From Pseudomonas sp. HOU2 (GTDB lineage Bacteria > Pseudomonadota > Gammaproteobacteria > Pseudomonadales > Pseudomonadaceae), in contig NZ_CP160398.1 in assembly GCF_040729435.1 (NCBI RefSeq), positions 1,922,001-1,986,000 on the forward strand: a stretch of DNA of 64,000 bases, read 5' to 3'. The notes under the pieces were generated by a model. That model was not told the DNA's origin and ran no database searches. It saw only the letters and a program-made list of their open reading frames with translations. The translations under genes were made by a program, and so were the position numbers. Shown in pieces: positions 37,997 through 47,850 of the stretch; the stretch's first letter is position 1, and the number at the start of each line of letters is the position of its first letter.

Positions 37997-39237
37997 GTCT
38001 GATTCAACTCATCGATGCCCTCCTGCCGCAGACCCAATGCGGCAAATGCGGCCACCCCGGGTGCAAGCCCTATGCGCAAGGCATCGTCGATGGCGAACCG
38101 ATCAACAAGTGCCCGCCCGGCGGTGACGAAACCGTCGCCGCCCTGGCAGAACTGTTGAACGTGCCGGTGCTGGAGCTGGACGTCAGCCGTGGCTCGGCAC
38201 CGCCACAAGTGGCGTACATTCGCGAGGCTGAGTGTATCGGCTGTACCAAGTGCATCCAGGCCTGCCCGATCGACGCCATCGTCGGCGCGGCGAAACTGAT
38301 GCACACCGTACTGATCGACGAATGCACCGGTTGCGACCTGTGCGTGGCGCCGTGCCCGGTGGATTGCATCGAGATGCATCCACTGCCGCTCGGCACATTG
38401 CCGGTGGTCGGTGGCCTGGCATCCAGCCTTGAAGAACAGCGCGCACGCGCGGCCAAACGCGATCATGCGCGCCAGCGGTTTGAACGCCGCAACGCCCGCT
38501 TGCAACGCGAGGAACAGCAGAAACAGGCTGAGCGCGAAGCCCGGGCGCAGCGCTCAGCGCAACCGGCGGTGGCCACTCTCGATCCGGTGCAGGCCGCTCT
38601 GGAACGGGTGCGCGCGCAGAAAGCCGCGACCGCCGACGCCGCGCTGAAAAAAGCCAAGATCGATGTCGCCATGAGCCGCGCGCAATTGCACAAATCGCTG
38701 AAAGCCTTCGGCCATCCACCGACCTTCGAACAGCAATCGCAGCTGATCGTGTTGCAACAGCAGTTCGAAGCCGCCGAACAGGCGTTGGCGAAACTCGAAA
38801 GCAGCGCCGCCACCGCTCCAGCCGCTGCGGCTGCGGCTGCGGCCCCGGCTCCGGCTCCGGCTCCGGCTCCGGCGAAAGACGCCGACCTGAAGCGGGCGAA
38901 AATCCAGTTGGCGATGCGCCGCGCCGAACTGAAAAAGGCTCAGACTGCCGAGGCGCCGCCGGAACAGATCGCTACGCTGGAACAGGCCTTGCGTGATGCC
39001 GAGCAAGCCCTTCACGCTGCCGAAGCCTCGAGCGAGCAGGCTGTACCGGATCTGATGCGTGTGGAAAAACGTCCGATCGACAGCCAGCTCCGTCAGTTGA
39101 AAACCGAACTGGCCTACGCCCGTGCCGACCTGAGCAAACTCGAGCGCCGCGCCGACACGCCGGACGACATCCTCGACAAGGCCCGCGCGCGCCTGCAAGA
39201 CGCCGAGCGGCAGGTGCAAGATCATGTCGCCCCGTGA
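37993..39237 (+). CDS. rnfB: RnfB-like polyferredoxin with long RnfC-like tail, no membrane anchor
   Basis: 414 aa, about twice the length of E. coli RnfB (192). An N-terminal Fe-S domain has C16, C19, C24 and C40. Two 4Fe-4S ferredoxin clusters follow: C81, C84, C87, C91 and C111, C114, C117, C121. The protein starts directly at [16 protein letters not shown], so the ~35-residue membrane anchor of other RnfBs is absent. The start is fixed by the ATGA overlap with rnfA. From about 140 onward it is charged helix ([17 protein letters not shown]), resembling the tail of RnfC, with two similar units ([16 protein letters not shown] and [16 protein letters not shown]) joined by an Ala-Pro linker at 278-293. 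No rnfC follows: rnfD starts 14 bases before this stop. Confidence 0.85.
   Translation: MSLIQLIDALLPQTQCGKCGHPGCKPYAQGIVDGEPINKCPPGGDETVAALAELLNVPVLELDVSRGSAPPQVAYIREAECIGCTKCIQACPIDAIVGAAKLMHTVLIDECTGCDLCVAPCPVDCIEMHPLPLGTLPVVGGLASSLEEQRARAAKRDHARQRFERRNARLQREEQQKQAEREARAQRSAQPAVATLDPVQAALERVRAQKAATADAALKKAKIDVAMSRAQLHKSLKAFGHPPTFEQQSQLIVLQQQFEAAEQALAKLESSAATAPAAAAAAAAPAPAPAPAPAKDADLKRAKIQLAMRRAELKKAQTAEAPPEQIATLEQALRDAEQALHAAEASSEQAVPDLMRVEKRPIDSQLRQLKTELAYARADLSKLERRADTPDDILDKARARLQDAERQVQDHVAP
38824..38871 (+). repeat. In-frame hexanucleotide tract inside rnfB
   Basis: Eight consecutive 6-base units: three GCTGCG, one GCCCCG, four GCTCCG. They encode a poly-Ala then Ala-Pro linker. The unit length keeps frame, so copy-number change would alter linker length only. 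Confidence 0.9.
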
Positions 39238-40207
39238 AGCACCGGATGATCGGCTGCAACAGGCGATGAAGCAGGTGCTGCTGGCCACGCTGCCGGGGCT
39301 GTTGGCGTTGTTCTGGTTTTACGGCTGGGGCGTGTTGATCAACCTGATCCTGGCGGCGAGCACCGCGCTGCTGATCGAGGCTGGCGTCGCCCGCCTGCGC
39401 CGACAACCTTTGCAACCAACGCTCAGTGATGGCAGCGCACTGGTCAGCGCGGCACTGCTGGCCGCTGCGCTGCCGCCGTATTGCCCGTGGTGGCTGACCG
39501 TTAGTGCGGTGGCTTCGGGGCTGCTGTTCGGCAAGCATTTATACGGTGGCGTCGGCAAGAACCCGTTCAACCCGGCCATGCTCGGTTTCGCCCTGACGAT
39601 GCTGCTGTTCCCGCAGCCAATGACCCACTGGCCGGCGCATGGCATGAATCTGCAGGCCGCTTTTGCACACGTCTTGAATCTTGGTCAGGTCCCGGACGCC
39701 TGGGTTCAGGCCACCGCGCTGGACAGCCTGCGCATCAACAAAAGCCTGACCATCGATGAATTGTTCGCGGCCAATCCGGCGTTCGGGCGTTTCGGTGGTC
39801 GCGGTGTGGAGTGGATCAATCTGGCGTTTCTCGCCGGTGGACTGGTTTTATTGCAACGCCGGGTGATTGCCTGGCAGGCGCCGGTCGGCATGCTGGCCAG
39901 CCTGTTTGTCGTCAGTCTGCTCTGCTGGAACGGTTCGGGTTCCGATTCCCACGGCTCACCGCTGTTTCATCTGCTGAGCGGCGCAACCATGCTCGGTGCA
40001 TTTTTCATCATTACCGAACCAGTATCCGGCGCCAAAAGTGCGTTGGCCCGACTGCTGTTCGGCGTGGGTGTCGGCTTGCTGACCTACCTGATCCGCACCT
40101 GGGGCGGCTACCCGGACGGTGTCGCGTTTGCCGTGTTGCTGATGAATCTGTGTGTACCGGCTCTGGAACGTTTTGCCGCTGCCCGCCAGACGCAGGTGCA
40201 ATCATGA
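39224..40207 (+). CDS. rnfD: RnfD/RsxD, flavin-binding membrane subunit
   Basis: 327 aa with about nine hydrophobic helices. The covalent FMN site is expected at the threonine of [20 protein letters not shown] (SGAT motif), and [21 protein letters not shown] is the family-specific quinone/flavin region. Starts [20 protein letters not shown] inside the 3' end of rnfB (14-base overlap) and overlaps rnfG by four bases. Confidence 0.9.
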   Translation: MSPREAPDDRLQQAMKQVLLATLPGLLALFWFYGWGVLINLILAASTALLIEAGVARLRRQPLQPTLSDGSALVSAALLAAALPPYCPWWLTVSAVASGLLFGKHLYGGVGKNPFNPAMLGFALTMLLFPQPMTHWPAHGMNLQAAFAHVLNLGQVPDAWVQATALDSLRINKSLTIDELFAANPAFGRFGGRGVEWINLAFLAGGLVLLQRRVIAWQAPVGMLASLFVVSLLCWNGSGSDSHGSPLFHLLSGATMLGAFFIITEPVSGAKSALARLLFGVGVGLLTYLIRTWGGYPDGVAFAVLLMNLCVPALERFAAARQTQVQS

Positions 40208-40809
40208 ACCGCGTGGCTGCAGTCGTGACGCTTGTACTGATGACTGGCGCCGGTCTCGGCCTGACTTATGTGGTGCAGCGCGCCAGTGCGCCGCAGATTG
40301 CCAGCGAGCAACGCTTGCTCGACAGCCGCAAGTTGCTGGATGTACTCGCAGCCGATGCCTACGACAACCAGCCACTGGAACAGCCGCTGGCGTTGACTGA
40401 TATGACGTTGAGCCACAGCACTCTGCTGGCAGGCTACCGCGCTACCAGACTCGGGCAGCCGGTGGCAGTGTTGTTGCGCTCGCAAACCGAGGGCTATGCC
40501 GGCGTTATCGAACTGCTGATCGTCATTGATGCCAACGGCAGACTGCTGGGGGTAAAAACCCTGCGGCACAACGAAACGCCGGCGCTCGGCGGACTTATCG
40601 GCGACTGGCCGAATCACTGGCTGGCGACATTTACCGGCAAGTCGCGCAACGCACCTGACGATGCAGGCTGGGCACTGAAAAAAGATCAGGGACAGTTCGA
40701 TCAACTGGCGGGAGCCACCATTACATCCCGGGCCACCGTCAATGCCATCCATGACGCCCTGCGCTACTTTGATGAGCACCGTGCAACCTTGCTCGGGAGC
40801 GGATCATGA
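40204..40809 (+). CDS. rnfG: RnfG/RsxG, periplasmic flavoprotein subunit
   Basis: 201 aa. One N-terminal helix (VAAVVTLVLMTGAGLGLTYVV) anchors a periplasmic FMN-binding domain. The flavinylation motif is DQLAGATITSRATVNAIHDAL, with Thr after GA, and HNETPALGGLIGDWPNHW is a second family block. Translationally coupled to rnfD and rnfE by ATGA overlaps. Confidence 0.9.
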   Translation: MNRVAAVVTLVLMTGAGLGLTYVVQRASAPQIASEQRLLDSRKLLDVLAADAYDNQPLEQPLALTDMTLSHSTLLAGYRATRLGQPVAVLLRSQTEGYAGVIELLIVIDANGRLLGVKTLRHNETPALGGLIGDWPNHWLATFTGKSRNAPDDAGWALKKDQGQFDQLAGATITSRATVNAIHDALRYFDEHRATLLGSGS

Positions 40810-41387
40810 ACCGACCGGTGAACCTGACGAATGCCTTGCTGCTGGTTCTGCTACTTGGCACCAGTACGACACTGGCTGGCGCACTGGGCATGCTGCTGAT
40901 GTCGGGCGCCGTCGTGGCGGTTCACGGCGTATGTATCGCTCCATTGCGCTCGCGACTGTCTGACAGCAACCTGATACTCGCCAGTCTGCTGCTGGCCGCC
41001 ACCCTGACCAGTTGCGCCAATATCCTCGCGCAGCGTTGGGCGTTGCAGTGGCAACAGTCACTCGGAATCTATACCGGGCTGATCGCCTTGCAGTGTGTGG
41101 TGCTGGAATACAATGGATTCTTTCGTCAGGCGCTGACCGAATGCCTGAAGTTTTTTGGCCTGTCGAGCGCACTGTTACTCGCGCTGGCGGTACTGCGTGA
41201 ACTGTTCGGTCAGGGCCACATCGGCCGTGGCCTGCCTGAGCACTGGCAAGGCCTGATTCTGTTCAGCGACGGGCTGCACTTGCTCACCCTGGTTCCCGGC
41301 GCCTTCATCCTGCTCGGACTACTGCTCGCCGCCCGCCAGGCCTGGACCCGCTCGAACGCTACCTCCAAGGAAACACATCATCCATGA
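40806..41387 (+). CDS. rnfE: RnfE/RsxE, membrane subunit
   Basis: 193 aa, six hydrophobic helices, paralogous to RnfA. The family block is IYTGLIALQCVVLEYNGF with the cysteine proposed to bind the intramembrane cluster; GLPEHWQGLILF and LVPGAFILLGLLLA follow. It overlaps nth by four bases, so the DNA-repair gene is the last member of this operon, as in other pseudomonads. Confidence 0.88.
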   Translation: MNRPVNLTNALLLVLLLGTSTTLAGALGMLLMSGAVVAVHGVCIAPLRSRLSDSNLILASLLLAATLTSCANILAQRWALQWQQSLGIYTGLIALQCVVLEYNGFFRQALTECLKFFGLSSALLLALAVLRELFGQGHIGRGLPEHWQGLILFSDGLHLLTLVPGAFILLGLLLAARQAWTRSNATSKETHHP

Positions 41388-42022
41388 ATGCCGCAAAACG
41401 TCTGGAAATCTTCCGCAGACTTCATGAGGACAATCCCGAGCCGAAGACCGAACTGGCCTATTCCTCGCCGTTCGAGTTGTTGATTGCGGTCATCCTTTCG
41501 GCGCAATCAACCGACGTCGGCGTCAACAAGGCCACGGCCAAACTGTTCCCGGTGGCCAATACCCCGGCAGCGATCCACGCGTTGGGCGTCGAAGGACTGT
41601 CCGAATACATCAAGACCATCGGCCTCTATAACAGCAAAGCGAAAAACGTGATCGAGACCTGCCGCATGCTGGTCGAGCTGCACAATGGCGAAGTCCCGCA
41701 GACGCGCGAAGAACTGGAAGCGCTGCCCGGCGTCGGCCGCAAGACGGCCAACGTAGTCCTCAATACCGCTTTCCGTCAGTTGACCATGGCGGTCGACACG
41801 CACATTTTTCGCGTGAGCAACCGCACCGGCATTGCCCCGGGTAAAAATGTGGTTGAAGTGGAAAACAAGCTGATGAAGTTTGTGCCAAAAGACTACCTGC
41901 TGGATTCTCACCACTGGCTGATTCTGCACGGTCGCTATGTGTGTCTGGCGCGCAAGCCCCGCTGTGGCAGCTGCCGGATCGAAGATTTGTGCGAGTACAA
42001 ACACAAAACTTCGGACGATTGA
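41384..42022 (+). CDS. nth: Endonuclease III
   Basis: 212 aa (E. coli 211). DNA glycosylase/AP lyase removing oxidised pyrimidines. The helix-hairpin-helix is LEALPGVGRKTANVVL, with catalytic K120, and the second catalytic residue is D138 in VDTHIFRVSNR. The C-terminal 4Fe-4S cluster has spacing C-x6-C-x2-C-x5-C in CLARKPRCGSCRIEDLC. Residue numbers coincide with the E. coli enzyme. It shares the rnf operon. Confidence 0.97.
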   Translation: MNAAKRLEIFRRLHEDNPEPKTELAYSSPFELLIAVILSAQSTDVGVNKATAKLFPVANTPAAIHALGVEGLSEYIKTIGLYNSKAKNVIETCRMLVELHNGEVPQTREELEALPGVGRKTANVVLNTAFRQLTMAVDTHIFRVSNRTGIAPGKNVVEVENKLMKFVPKDYLLDSHHWLILHGRYVCLARKPRCGSCRIEDLCEYKHKTSDD

Positions 42023-42129
42023 TTGGCTATTGGAATAATTGATTCTTCGATTGAAAAAATCTTTTTTACCCGCAGCAGGAATATCGATATAAGGAGCGCC
42101 AAAGGCAGTCTTAGCCTGGAGTTCACCTT

Positions 42130-42309
42130 ATGACTGACAGCAAAGAACAACTGGACGTAGATGACGATTTTACCGCTGTGGAAACCGACGACGCCGAACC
42201 GGTGGTCGAGGTTGCCAAGACCAATCTGAGCAAACGTCGCACCATCGATAACCTGCTTGAGGAGCGCCGACTGCAAAAGCAATTGGCTGATTACGATTTT
42301 GACCTCTGA
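42130..42309 (+). CDS. PA3496-family small acidic protein, 59 aa
   Basis: 59-residue protein beginning MTDSKEQLDVDDDFTAVETDD, very acidic in the first 30 residues and then basic/helical (KRRTIDNLLEERRLQKQLAD), ending YDFDL. AAGGAG lies upstream at about 42092. In P. aeruginosa a like-sized gene (PA3496) follows nth, and the family has been labelled putative envelope-integrity protein. No signal or membrane segment is seen. Followed at once by a terminator. Confidence 0.75.
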   Translation: MTDSKEQLDVDDDFTAVETDDAEPVVEVAKTNLSKRRTIDNLLEERRLQKQLADYDFDL

Positions 42310-42314
42310 CACTT

Positions 42315-42342
42315 GAAAGCCTCCCGAACCGGAGGCTTTTTA
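42315..42342 (+). terminator. Intrinsic terminator after the PA3496-like gene
   Basis: Stem AAGCCTCC / GGAGGCTT with a CGAACC-type loop and T5 tail. Confidence 0.9.
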
Positions 42343-42396
42343 CTGTCTGGGAAATCCGACACTGCGTGGCCCATGAATCCTCGGCAATCAGGATCA

Positions 42397-43023
42397 TCAG
42401 ACCAGTCCGTTACGTTGCGCCAACTCAATCAGATCCACCAGCGACCGGGCATTGAGCTTCAATAACAGACGCGTCTTGTACGTGCTGACCGTCTTGTTGC
42501 TGAGAAACATGCCGTCGGCAATTTCCTTGTTGGTCTTGCCCCGCGCCAATTGCTGCAGCACCATCATTTCCCGGCCGGAAAGACGGTCCACCATATCGGC
42601 TTCACTGGCATTGCCCAGACTGGTCCGCACAGTATGCAGGGCCTGGTTTGGAAAATAGCTGTACCCGGACAGTACGGCTTTGATCGCACTGAGCAATTCA
42701 GTCAGATCCTGTTGTTTACAGACATATCCCGCCGCACCCGACTGCATGCAGCGCATCGAAAAATGTCCCGGTGCCTGGGAAGTCAGCACCAGAACTTTCA
42801 AGGGCATCGGTGTCGAGTTCAGACGCGCGATAACTTCCAGGCCGTCGAGCTTGGGAATTCCAATATCCAGAATAACGATATCCGGCATCTGTTCACGAGC
42901 AAGTTGTAACGCGTCCACGCCATTATCTGTTTCGGCAATAACTTCGTAGCCATGACGTTCCATCAGCATACGCACAGCAAGACGAATGACGGGGTGATCA
43001 TCCACGATCAGCACTTTATTCAT
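42397..43023 (-). CDS. NarL/FixJ-type (RcsB/RocA-like) response regulator
   Basis: 208 aa from ATG 43023 (MNKVLIVDDHPVIRLAVRMLM). Receiver with acidic pocket VDD, phospho-Asp in DIVILDIGIPKLDG and Lys in AAGYVCKQQDL. C-terminal LuxR-type helix-turn-helix DRLSGREMMVLQQLARGKTNKEIADGMFLSNKTVSTYKTRLL. The receiver is of the FimZ/RcsB kind, whose relatives control fimbriae or capsule. No sensor kinase is adjacent, so it is an orphan and its signal is unknown. Confidence 0.82.
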   Translation of the reverse strand: MNKVLIVDDHPVIRLAVRMLMERHGYEVIAETDNGVDALQLAREQMPDIVILDIGIPKLDGLEVIARLNSTPMPLKVLVLTSQAPGHFSMRCMQSGAAGYVCKQQDLTELLSAIKAVLSGYSYFPNQALHTVRTSLGNASEADMVDRLSGREMMVLQQLARGKTNKEIADGMFLSNKTVSTYKTRLLLKLNARSLVDLIELAQRNGLV

Positions 43024-43526
43024 GGGCAAGTCCAGTTTCGCTGTTCGAATTTTTAGAATCCGCACAATAGCCTAGTCACTTCCGACATGGCACAAGAGAG
43101 TTCCATCGCACTCCCAGCCAAAGACATTCCCTACAACAAAAAAAGATTATTCCTACAAAAAACCTGACAACGATGATATTGGCGTGCGCCAACTGTTTCT
43201 CTGATAGCGACTTCGACGTGAAAAATACTACGCCCTTGAGGCCATGCCTGGCGACGCCTCCGAGTGGCACGCCCAGCAAAAGTTTGAAAAAGCGCTGTCA
43301 TTGCATGACTGCGCATTACCGACATCCTGAAAAAATAAGATAACCAATCAATTGCCAAGAAGATAGAAAAAACCATCTGCACACTTTAACAAATCAACGT
43401 CTGAAACAAGATACTTCTACCCAACGGATTTCTTTTAATATAAAAAAGAGCATCAAACGCAAAACCTCACCCACACAAAAACCATTCAACAAACACAATG
43501 GAATACACACTTAATGAGCAAACGCC
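43024..43526. other. AT-rich intergenic stretch without a supported gene
   Basis: About 500 bases, clearly richer in A and T than the rest of the window, especially after 43320 (runs such as TTTTAATATAAAAAAG at about 43433-43448). No tRNA, repeat or insertion-sequence end was found. It probably holds the promoters of the two divergent flanking genes. A short minus-strand open frame inside has no RBS or family resemblance. Confidence 0.6.
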
Positions 43527-44234
43527 ATGATAAAAATCAAAAAGAGAATAACCAACCCCATGACTGTAATTACGATATTTGCATTTATTTCCGAGTCATC
43601 GGCAGCCATCTCCTTACCCTTTCTTGATAGCGACGAAAGAGAAGTTTATGTCTGGTTCCTGATCAGCTTCCCGTTTTACTTGCTGCTGCTATTTTTTTTA
43701 ACGCTAAATTTCAACTACCGATCATTGTATGCCCCCTCGGACTTCGACAATGACGACAGTTTTCTGCAAGTCTTTGACGAGTTGAAACCGGCCGAACCCA
43801 CACCGTGTGCGCCTACACCAGGCGCTTGTGCAGCGGCAGACGGGACAGCAACTTCAAACGGTTTGCAATGGACGTTGTCTGCACACAATACTGATCCGGG
43901 GCGTCGCTATTCGGACGGCACAGGCAAGTCCTGTACGGAGCGCCTCTGGATTGAGCACAACATTCAACTGCCCAAACCCATGGGCACATTGCGTGCGCTA
44001 GATGTACGCCCGATGAGCAGCGCGCAGGCGTTCAACACCCTGGCTGAACACTTCCCGCACCTTGGCGGGCAATCGGCCAAGGTGGTGGTTTTTTTGACCG
44101 ATTCGGCGTCCGGCGTTTTGCTCAAACAAATCACCCCCAGTCTTATCAAGCAATCGAAAAAAAACGGGGGTGCCAAAATTTTCATTGCCTACAACGTGAC
44201 CGCGCAAAGTACTACGGTATTAAGAGGCGTATGA
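43527..44234 (+). CDS. Unrecognised two-helix membrane protein, 235 aa
   Basis: No family is identified. Basic start MIKIKKRITN, a first hydrophobic segment at about 12-33 (MTVITIFAFISESSAAISLPF), a second at about 42-64 (VWFLISFPFYLLLLFFLTLNF), then LYAPSDFDNDDSF at the cytoplasmic face and a soluble domain. This includes a Cys-containing linker (TPCAPTPGACAAADG) and ends with alternating beta strands and helices (AKVVVFLTDSASGVLL, GAKIFIAYNV). The 5' third is AT-rich with AAA/ATA codons unlike its neighbours, while the 3' part is nearer the genome average. It sits alone between an orphan regulator and argG. The layout (two helices plus a small soluble domain) would suit a membrane sensor or effector; that is speculation. 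Confidence 0.6.
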   Translation: MIKIKKRITNPMTVITIFAFISESSAAISLPFLDSDEREVYVWFLISFPFYLLLLFFLTLNFNYRSLYAPSDFDNDDSFLQVFDELKPAEPTPCAPTPGACAAADGTATSNGLQWTLSAHNTDPGRRYSDGTGKSCTERLWIEHNIQLPKPMGTLRALDVRPMSSAQAFNTLAEHFPHLGGQSAKVVVFLTDSASGVLLKQITPSLIKQSKKNGGAKIFIAYNVTAQSTTVLRGV

Positions 44235-44328
44235 AAAACGCAGAGTTGATGCCTGAAGTGGACATTCGAAAAAATACTGAAATTGACCGTACCGACCAAC
44301 GCTCCAGAGTCGGGCCGGACACACAGGA

Positions 44329-44370
44329 AAAAAAATGGCGGCTTTGTCACTGTGACAAGCCGCCATTTCT
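44329..44370 (-). terminator. Intrinsic terminator of argG
   Basis: Long stem AAATGGCGGCTT-TGTCAC / GTGACAAGCCGCCATTT with one bulged base, preceded by A8 on the plus strand, which is a T-run for argG transcripts. Confidence 0.88.
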
Positions 44371-44387
44371 TCACGGGTCCGCAAGGC

Positions 44388-45605
<1,218 letters not shown>

Positions 45606-45734
45606 GCCATCACTCCACGGGGTTCTACGGAAAGCCGAGGAGTCTACCGCTCAAATCCGAGAATTTACAGAGGCGCGACAGCTTAAGACGACAAAGCGAC
45701 AGAATCTGTCGAGAGCGCGACGATGACCGGCGGG

Positions 45735-46643
45735 TCAGGAAGTCGCCGCAGCGTTGGCCGGCGTACTGGCTTGCGGTGCTGGCGCGGTGGTCGGTGCCAC
45801 GCGCGCAAGCTTCACGCTGACCCGGCGATTCTTCGCCCGGTTGGCCGCATTGTTGTTCGGCACCAGCGGGTATTGCTCGCCGTGGAAACGCACGGTTATC
45901 TGCGATTCGGCGATGCCATTGGCCTTGAAGAAGTCGACGACTGCCAGCGCGCGACGGCGCGACAGTTCACGGTTGGTCAGACGGTTGCCGCTGTTGTCGG
46001 AATAGCCATCCAGTTCGATGTGATTGACCGTCGGATCGGCCTTCATGAACTCGAGCATCACCTGCAGCTTGGCTTTGGCGGCAGCATCCAGATCGGTGCC
46101 TTCGCCGGGGAAGCCGATCTGCGATTGTTTCACCTGATCGAAATTCTGCGGCAGCAACTTCGCCACACACGTCTGGTAATCATTGAACGCTTTGCTGAAC
46201 TTCACCGGCAGCAGACGCACTTCCGAAACCCGGCCATCGCCGGACGCACGGCGCACCACCGGGCTGCGACCATCGAGCAGACCGCTGATCAGCCCGCCGG
46301 CCTGGGATTGTGAGCTGTTGAACAGCACGTTGCCGGTGCCGATCCTGACGCTGCCCAGGTTGATGTCGTTGCGCCCCGGCTGCCATGGCGCTGCCGCCGC
46401 GAGCAAGGTCGCCGAACCGCCACCGAGCATGGCGTTGTAGGCATTGAGGCGGAATATCGCCTGCTCGCCGGCCTTGCGCACGAACTGGCCCGAGCCGAAA
46501 TCGGTGATCGGCTGGGTCAGGCGGCACTCGAACTTGTCGCCCTCGACCGTCCACTCAATGTTCTCCAGACGCGTCTGGTAGGTGAGCGCCATCGCGGGGA
46601 GGCTGGCAAACACACTGAGCAAGGCTAAATATCGCTGGCGCAC
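45735..46643 (-). CDS. motY: MotY-like flagellar motor protein with OmpA domain
   Basis: 302 aa if it starts at GTG 46643 (MRQRYLALLSVFASLPAMA signal peptide, GGAG six bases upstream); ATG 46655 would add four residues. The N-terminal domain (LTYQTRLENIEWTVEGDKFECRLTQPI, DFGSGQFVRKAGE) is MotY-specific and binds the basal body. The C-terminal ~120 residues are an OmpA/MotB peptidoglycan-binding domain (HIELDGYSDNSGNRLTNRELSRRRALAVVDFF, NRRVSVKL). It forms the periplasmic T-ring that recruits stators in sodium- or proton-driven polar flagella. Divergent from pyrC, as in P. aeruginosa. Confidence 0.88.
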   Translation of the reverse strand: MRQRYLALLSVFASLPAMALTYQTRLENIEWTVEGDKFECRLTQPITDFGSGQFVRKAGEQAIFRLNAYNAMLGGGSATLLAAAAPWQPGRNDINLGSVRIGTGNVLFNSSQSQAGGLISGLLDGRSPVVRRASGDGRVSEVRLLPVKFSKAFNDYQTCVAKLLPQNFDQVKQSQIGFPGEGTDLDAAAKAKLQVMLEFMKADPTVNHIELDGYSDNSGNRLTNRELSRRRALAVVDFFKANGIAESQITVRFHGEQYPLVPNNNAANRAKNRRVSVKLARVAPTTAPAPQASTPANAAATS

Positions 46644-46803
46644 GGGAGGCTCCATTGGCTTCTGTAACACAAAGACCGATTCACACTATGTTTACGGCAT
46701 ACCTACGGGATATCGGAAGGATCCTGCAAAACTTGATAGCGAGTGCCTGCAAGAGTCTTTTCCGGTAGCATTCCCCTCAGTTTGACCCGCCTGGAATCCC
46801 CTC

Positions 46804-47850
46804 ATGTCCGACCGCCTGACCCTGCTGCGTCCCGACGACTGGCACATTCATCTTCGCGATGGTGCCGTGTTGACCAATACCGTTGCCGATGTGGCGCGCA
46901 CCTTTGGCCGCGCCATCATCATGCCCAACCTGGTACCACCGGTGCGCAACGCCGCTGAAGCCGATGGCTATCGCCAGCGGATTCTCGCTGCCCGCCCGGC
47001 CGGCAGTCGTTTCGAACCGCTGATGGTGCTGTACCTCACCGACCGCACCCAGCCCGAAGAAATTCGTGAGGCCAAGGCCAGCGGTTTCGTGCACGCCGCC
47101 AAGCTGTACCCGGCCGGCGCCACCACCAACTCCGATTCCGGAGTCACCAGCATCGACAAAATCTTCCCGGCGCTGGAGGCCATGGCCGAAGTCGGCATGC
47201 CGCTGCTGATCCACGGCGAGGTCACCCGTGGCGATGTCGACGTTTTCGACCGCGAAAAGATTTTCATCGATGAGCACATGCGCCGTGTGGTCGAGCGTTT
47301 CCCGACGCTCAAAGTGGTGTTCGAACACATCACCACCGGCGACGCCGTGCAGTTCGTCAACGAAGCTTCGGCCAACGTCGGCGCGACCATCACCGCGCAC
47401 CACCTGCTGTACAACCGCAACCACATGCTGGTCGGCGGGATTCGGCCGCACTTCTACTGCCTGCCGATCCTCAAGCGCAATACCCATCAGGAAGCCCTGC
47501 TTGACGCCGCCACCAGCGGCAGCGCCAAGTTCTTCCTGGGTACCGACTCGGCACCGCACGCCCAGCACGCCAAGGAAGCCGCCTGCGGCTGCGCCGGCTG
47601 CTACACCGCGTACGCCGCCATCGAGCTGTATGCCGAAGCCTTTGAACAGCGCAATGCGCTGGACAAGCTCGAAGCGTTCGCCAGCCTCAACGGTCCGCGT
47701 TTCTACGGCTTGCCAGCCAACACCGATCGCATCACCCTGGTTCGTGAAGAATGGACCGCCCCGACCAGCCTGCCATTCGGCGAGCTGAACGTTATCCCGC
47801 TGCGCGCCGGTGAAAAACTGCGCTGGCGCCTGCTGGAGGAACACGCGTGA
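46804..47850 (+). CDS. pyrC: Dihydroorotase PyrC (class II)
   Basis: 348 aa; cyclises carbamoyl aspartate to dihydroorotate in pyrimidine synthesis. Zinc ligands include HIHLRDG near residue 16, the carboxylated lysine in [25 protein letters not shown] and the catalytic Asp in GTDSAPHA. Length equals the E. coli enzyme. Its last four bases overlap rnt. Confidence 0.96.
   Translation: MSDRLTLLRPDDWHIHLRDGAVLTNTVADVARTFGRAIIMPNLVPPVRNAAEADGYRQRILAARPAGSRFEPLMVLYLTDRTQPEEIREAKASGFVHAAKLYPAGATTNSDSGVTSIDKIFPALEAMAEVGMPLLIHGEVTRGDVDVFDREKIFIDEHMRRVVERFPTLKVVFEHITTGDAVQFVNEASANVGATITAHHLLYNRNHMLVGGIRPHFYCLPILKRNTHQEALLDAATSGSAKFFLGTDSAPHAQHAKEAACGCAGCYTAYAAIELYAEAFEQRNALDKLEAFASLNGPRFYGLPANTDRITLVREEWTAPTSLPFGELNVIPLRAGEKLRWRLLEEHA

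Noticed and set aside
38070..39237. Possible frameshift artefact hiding rnfC inside the long rnfB
   Set aside because: The frame is continuous and its tail is low-complexity helix; none of the RnfC NADH/FMN or ferredoxin motifs appear in any frame between rnfB and rnfD.
43131..43382. 83-codon minus-strand frame in the AT-rich islet
   Set aside because: No ribosome-binding site, no operon context, low-complexity mix of hydrophobic and arginine-rich parts; treated as chance.
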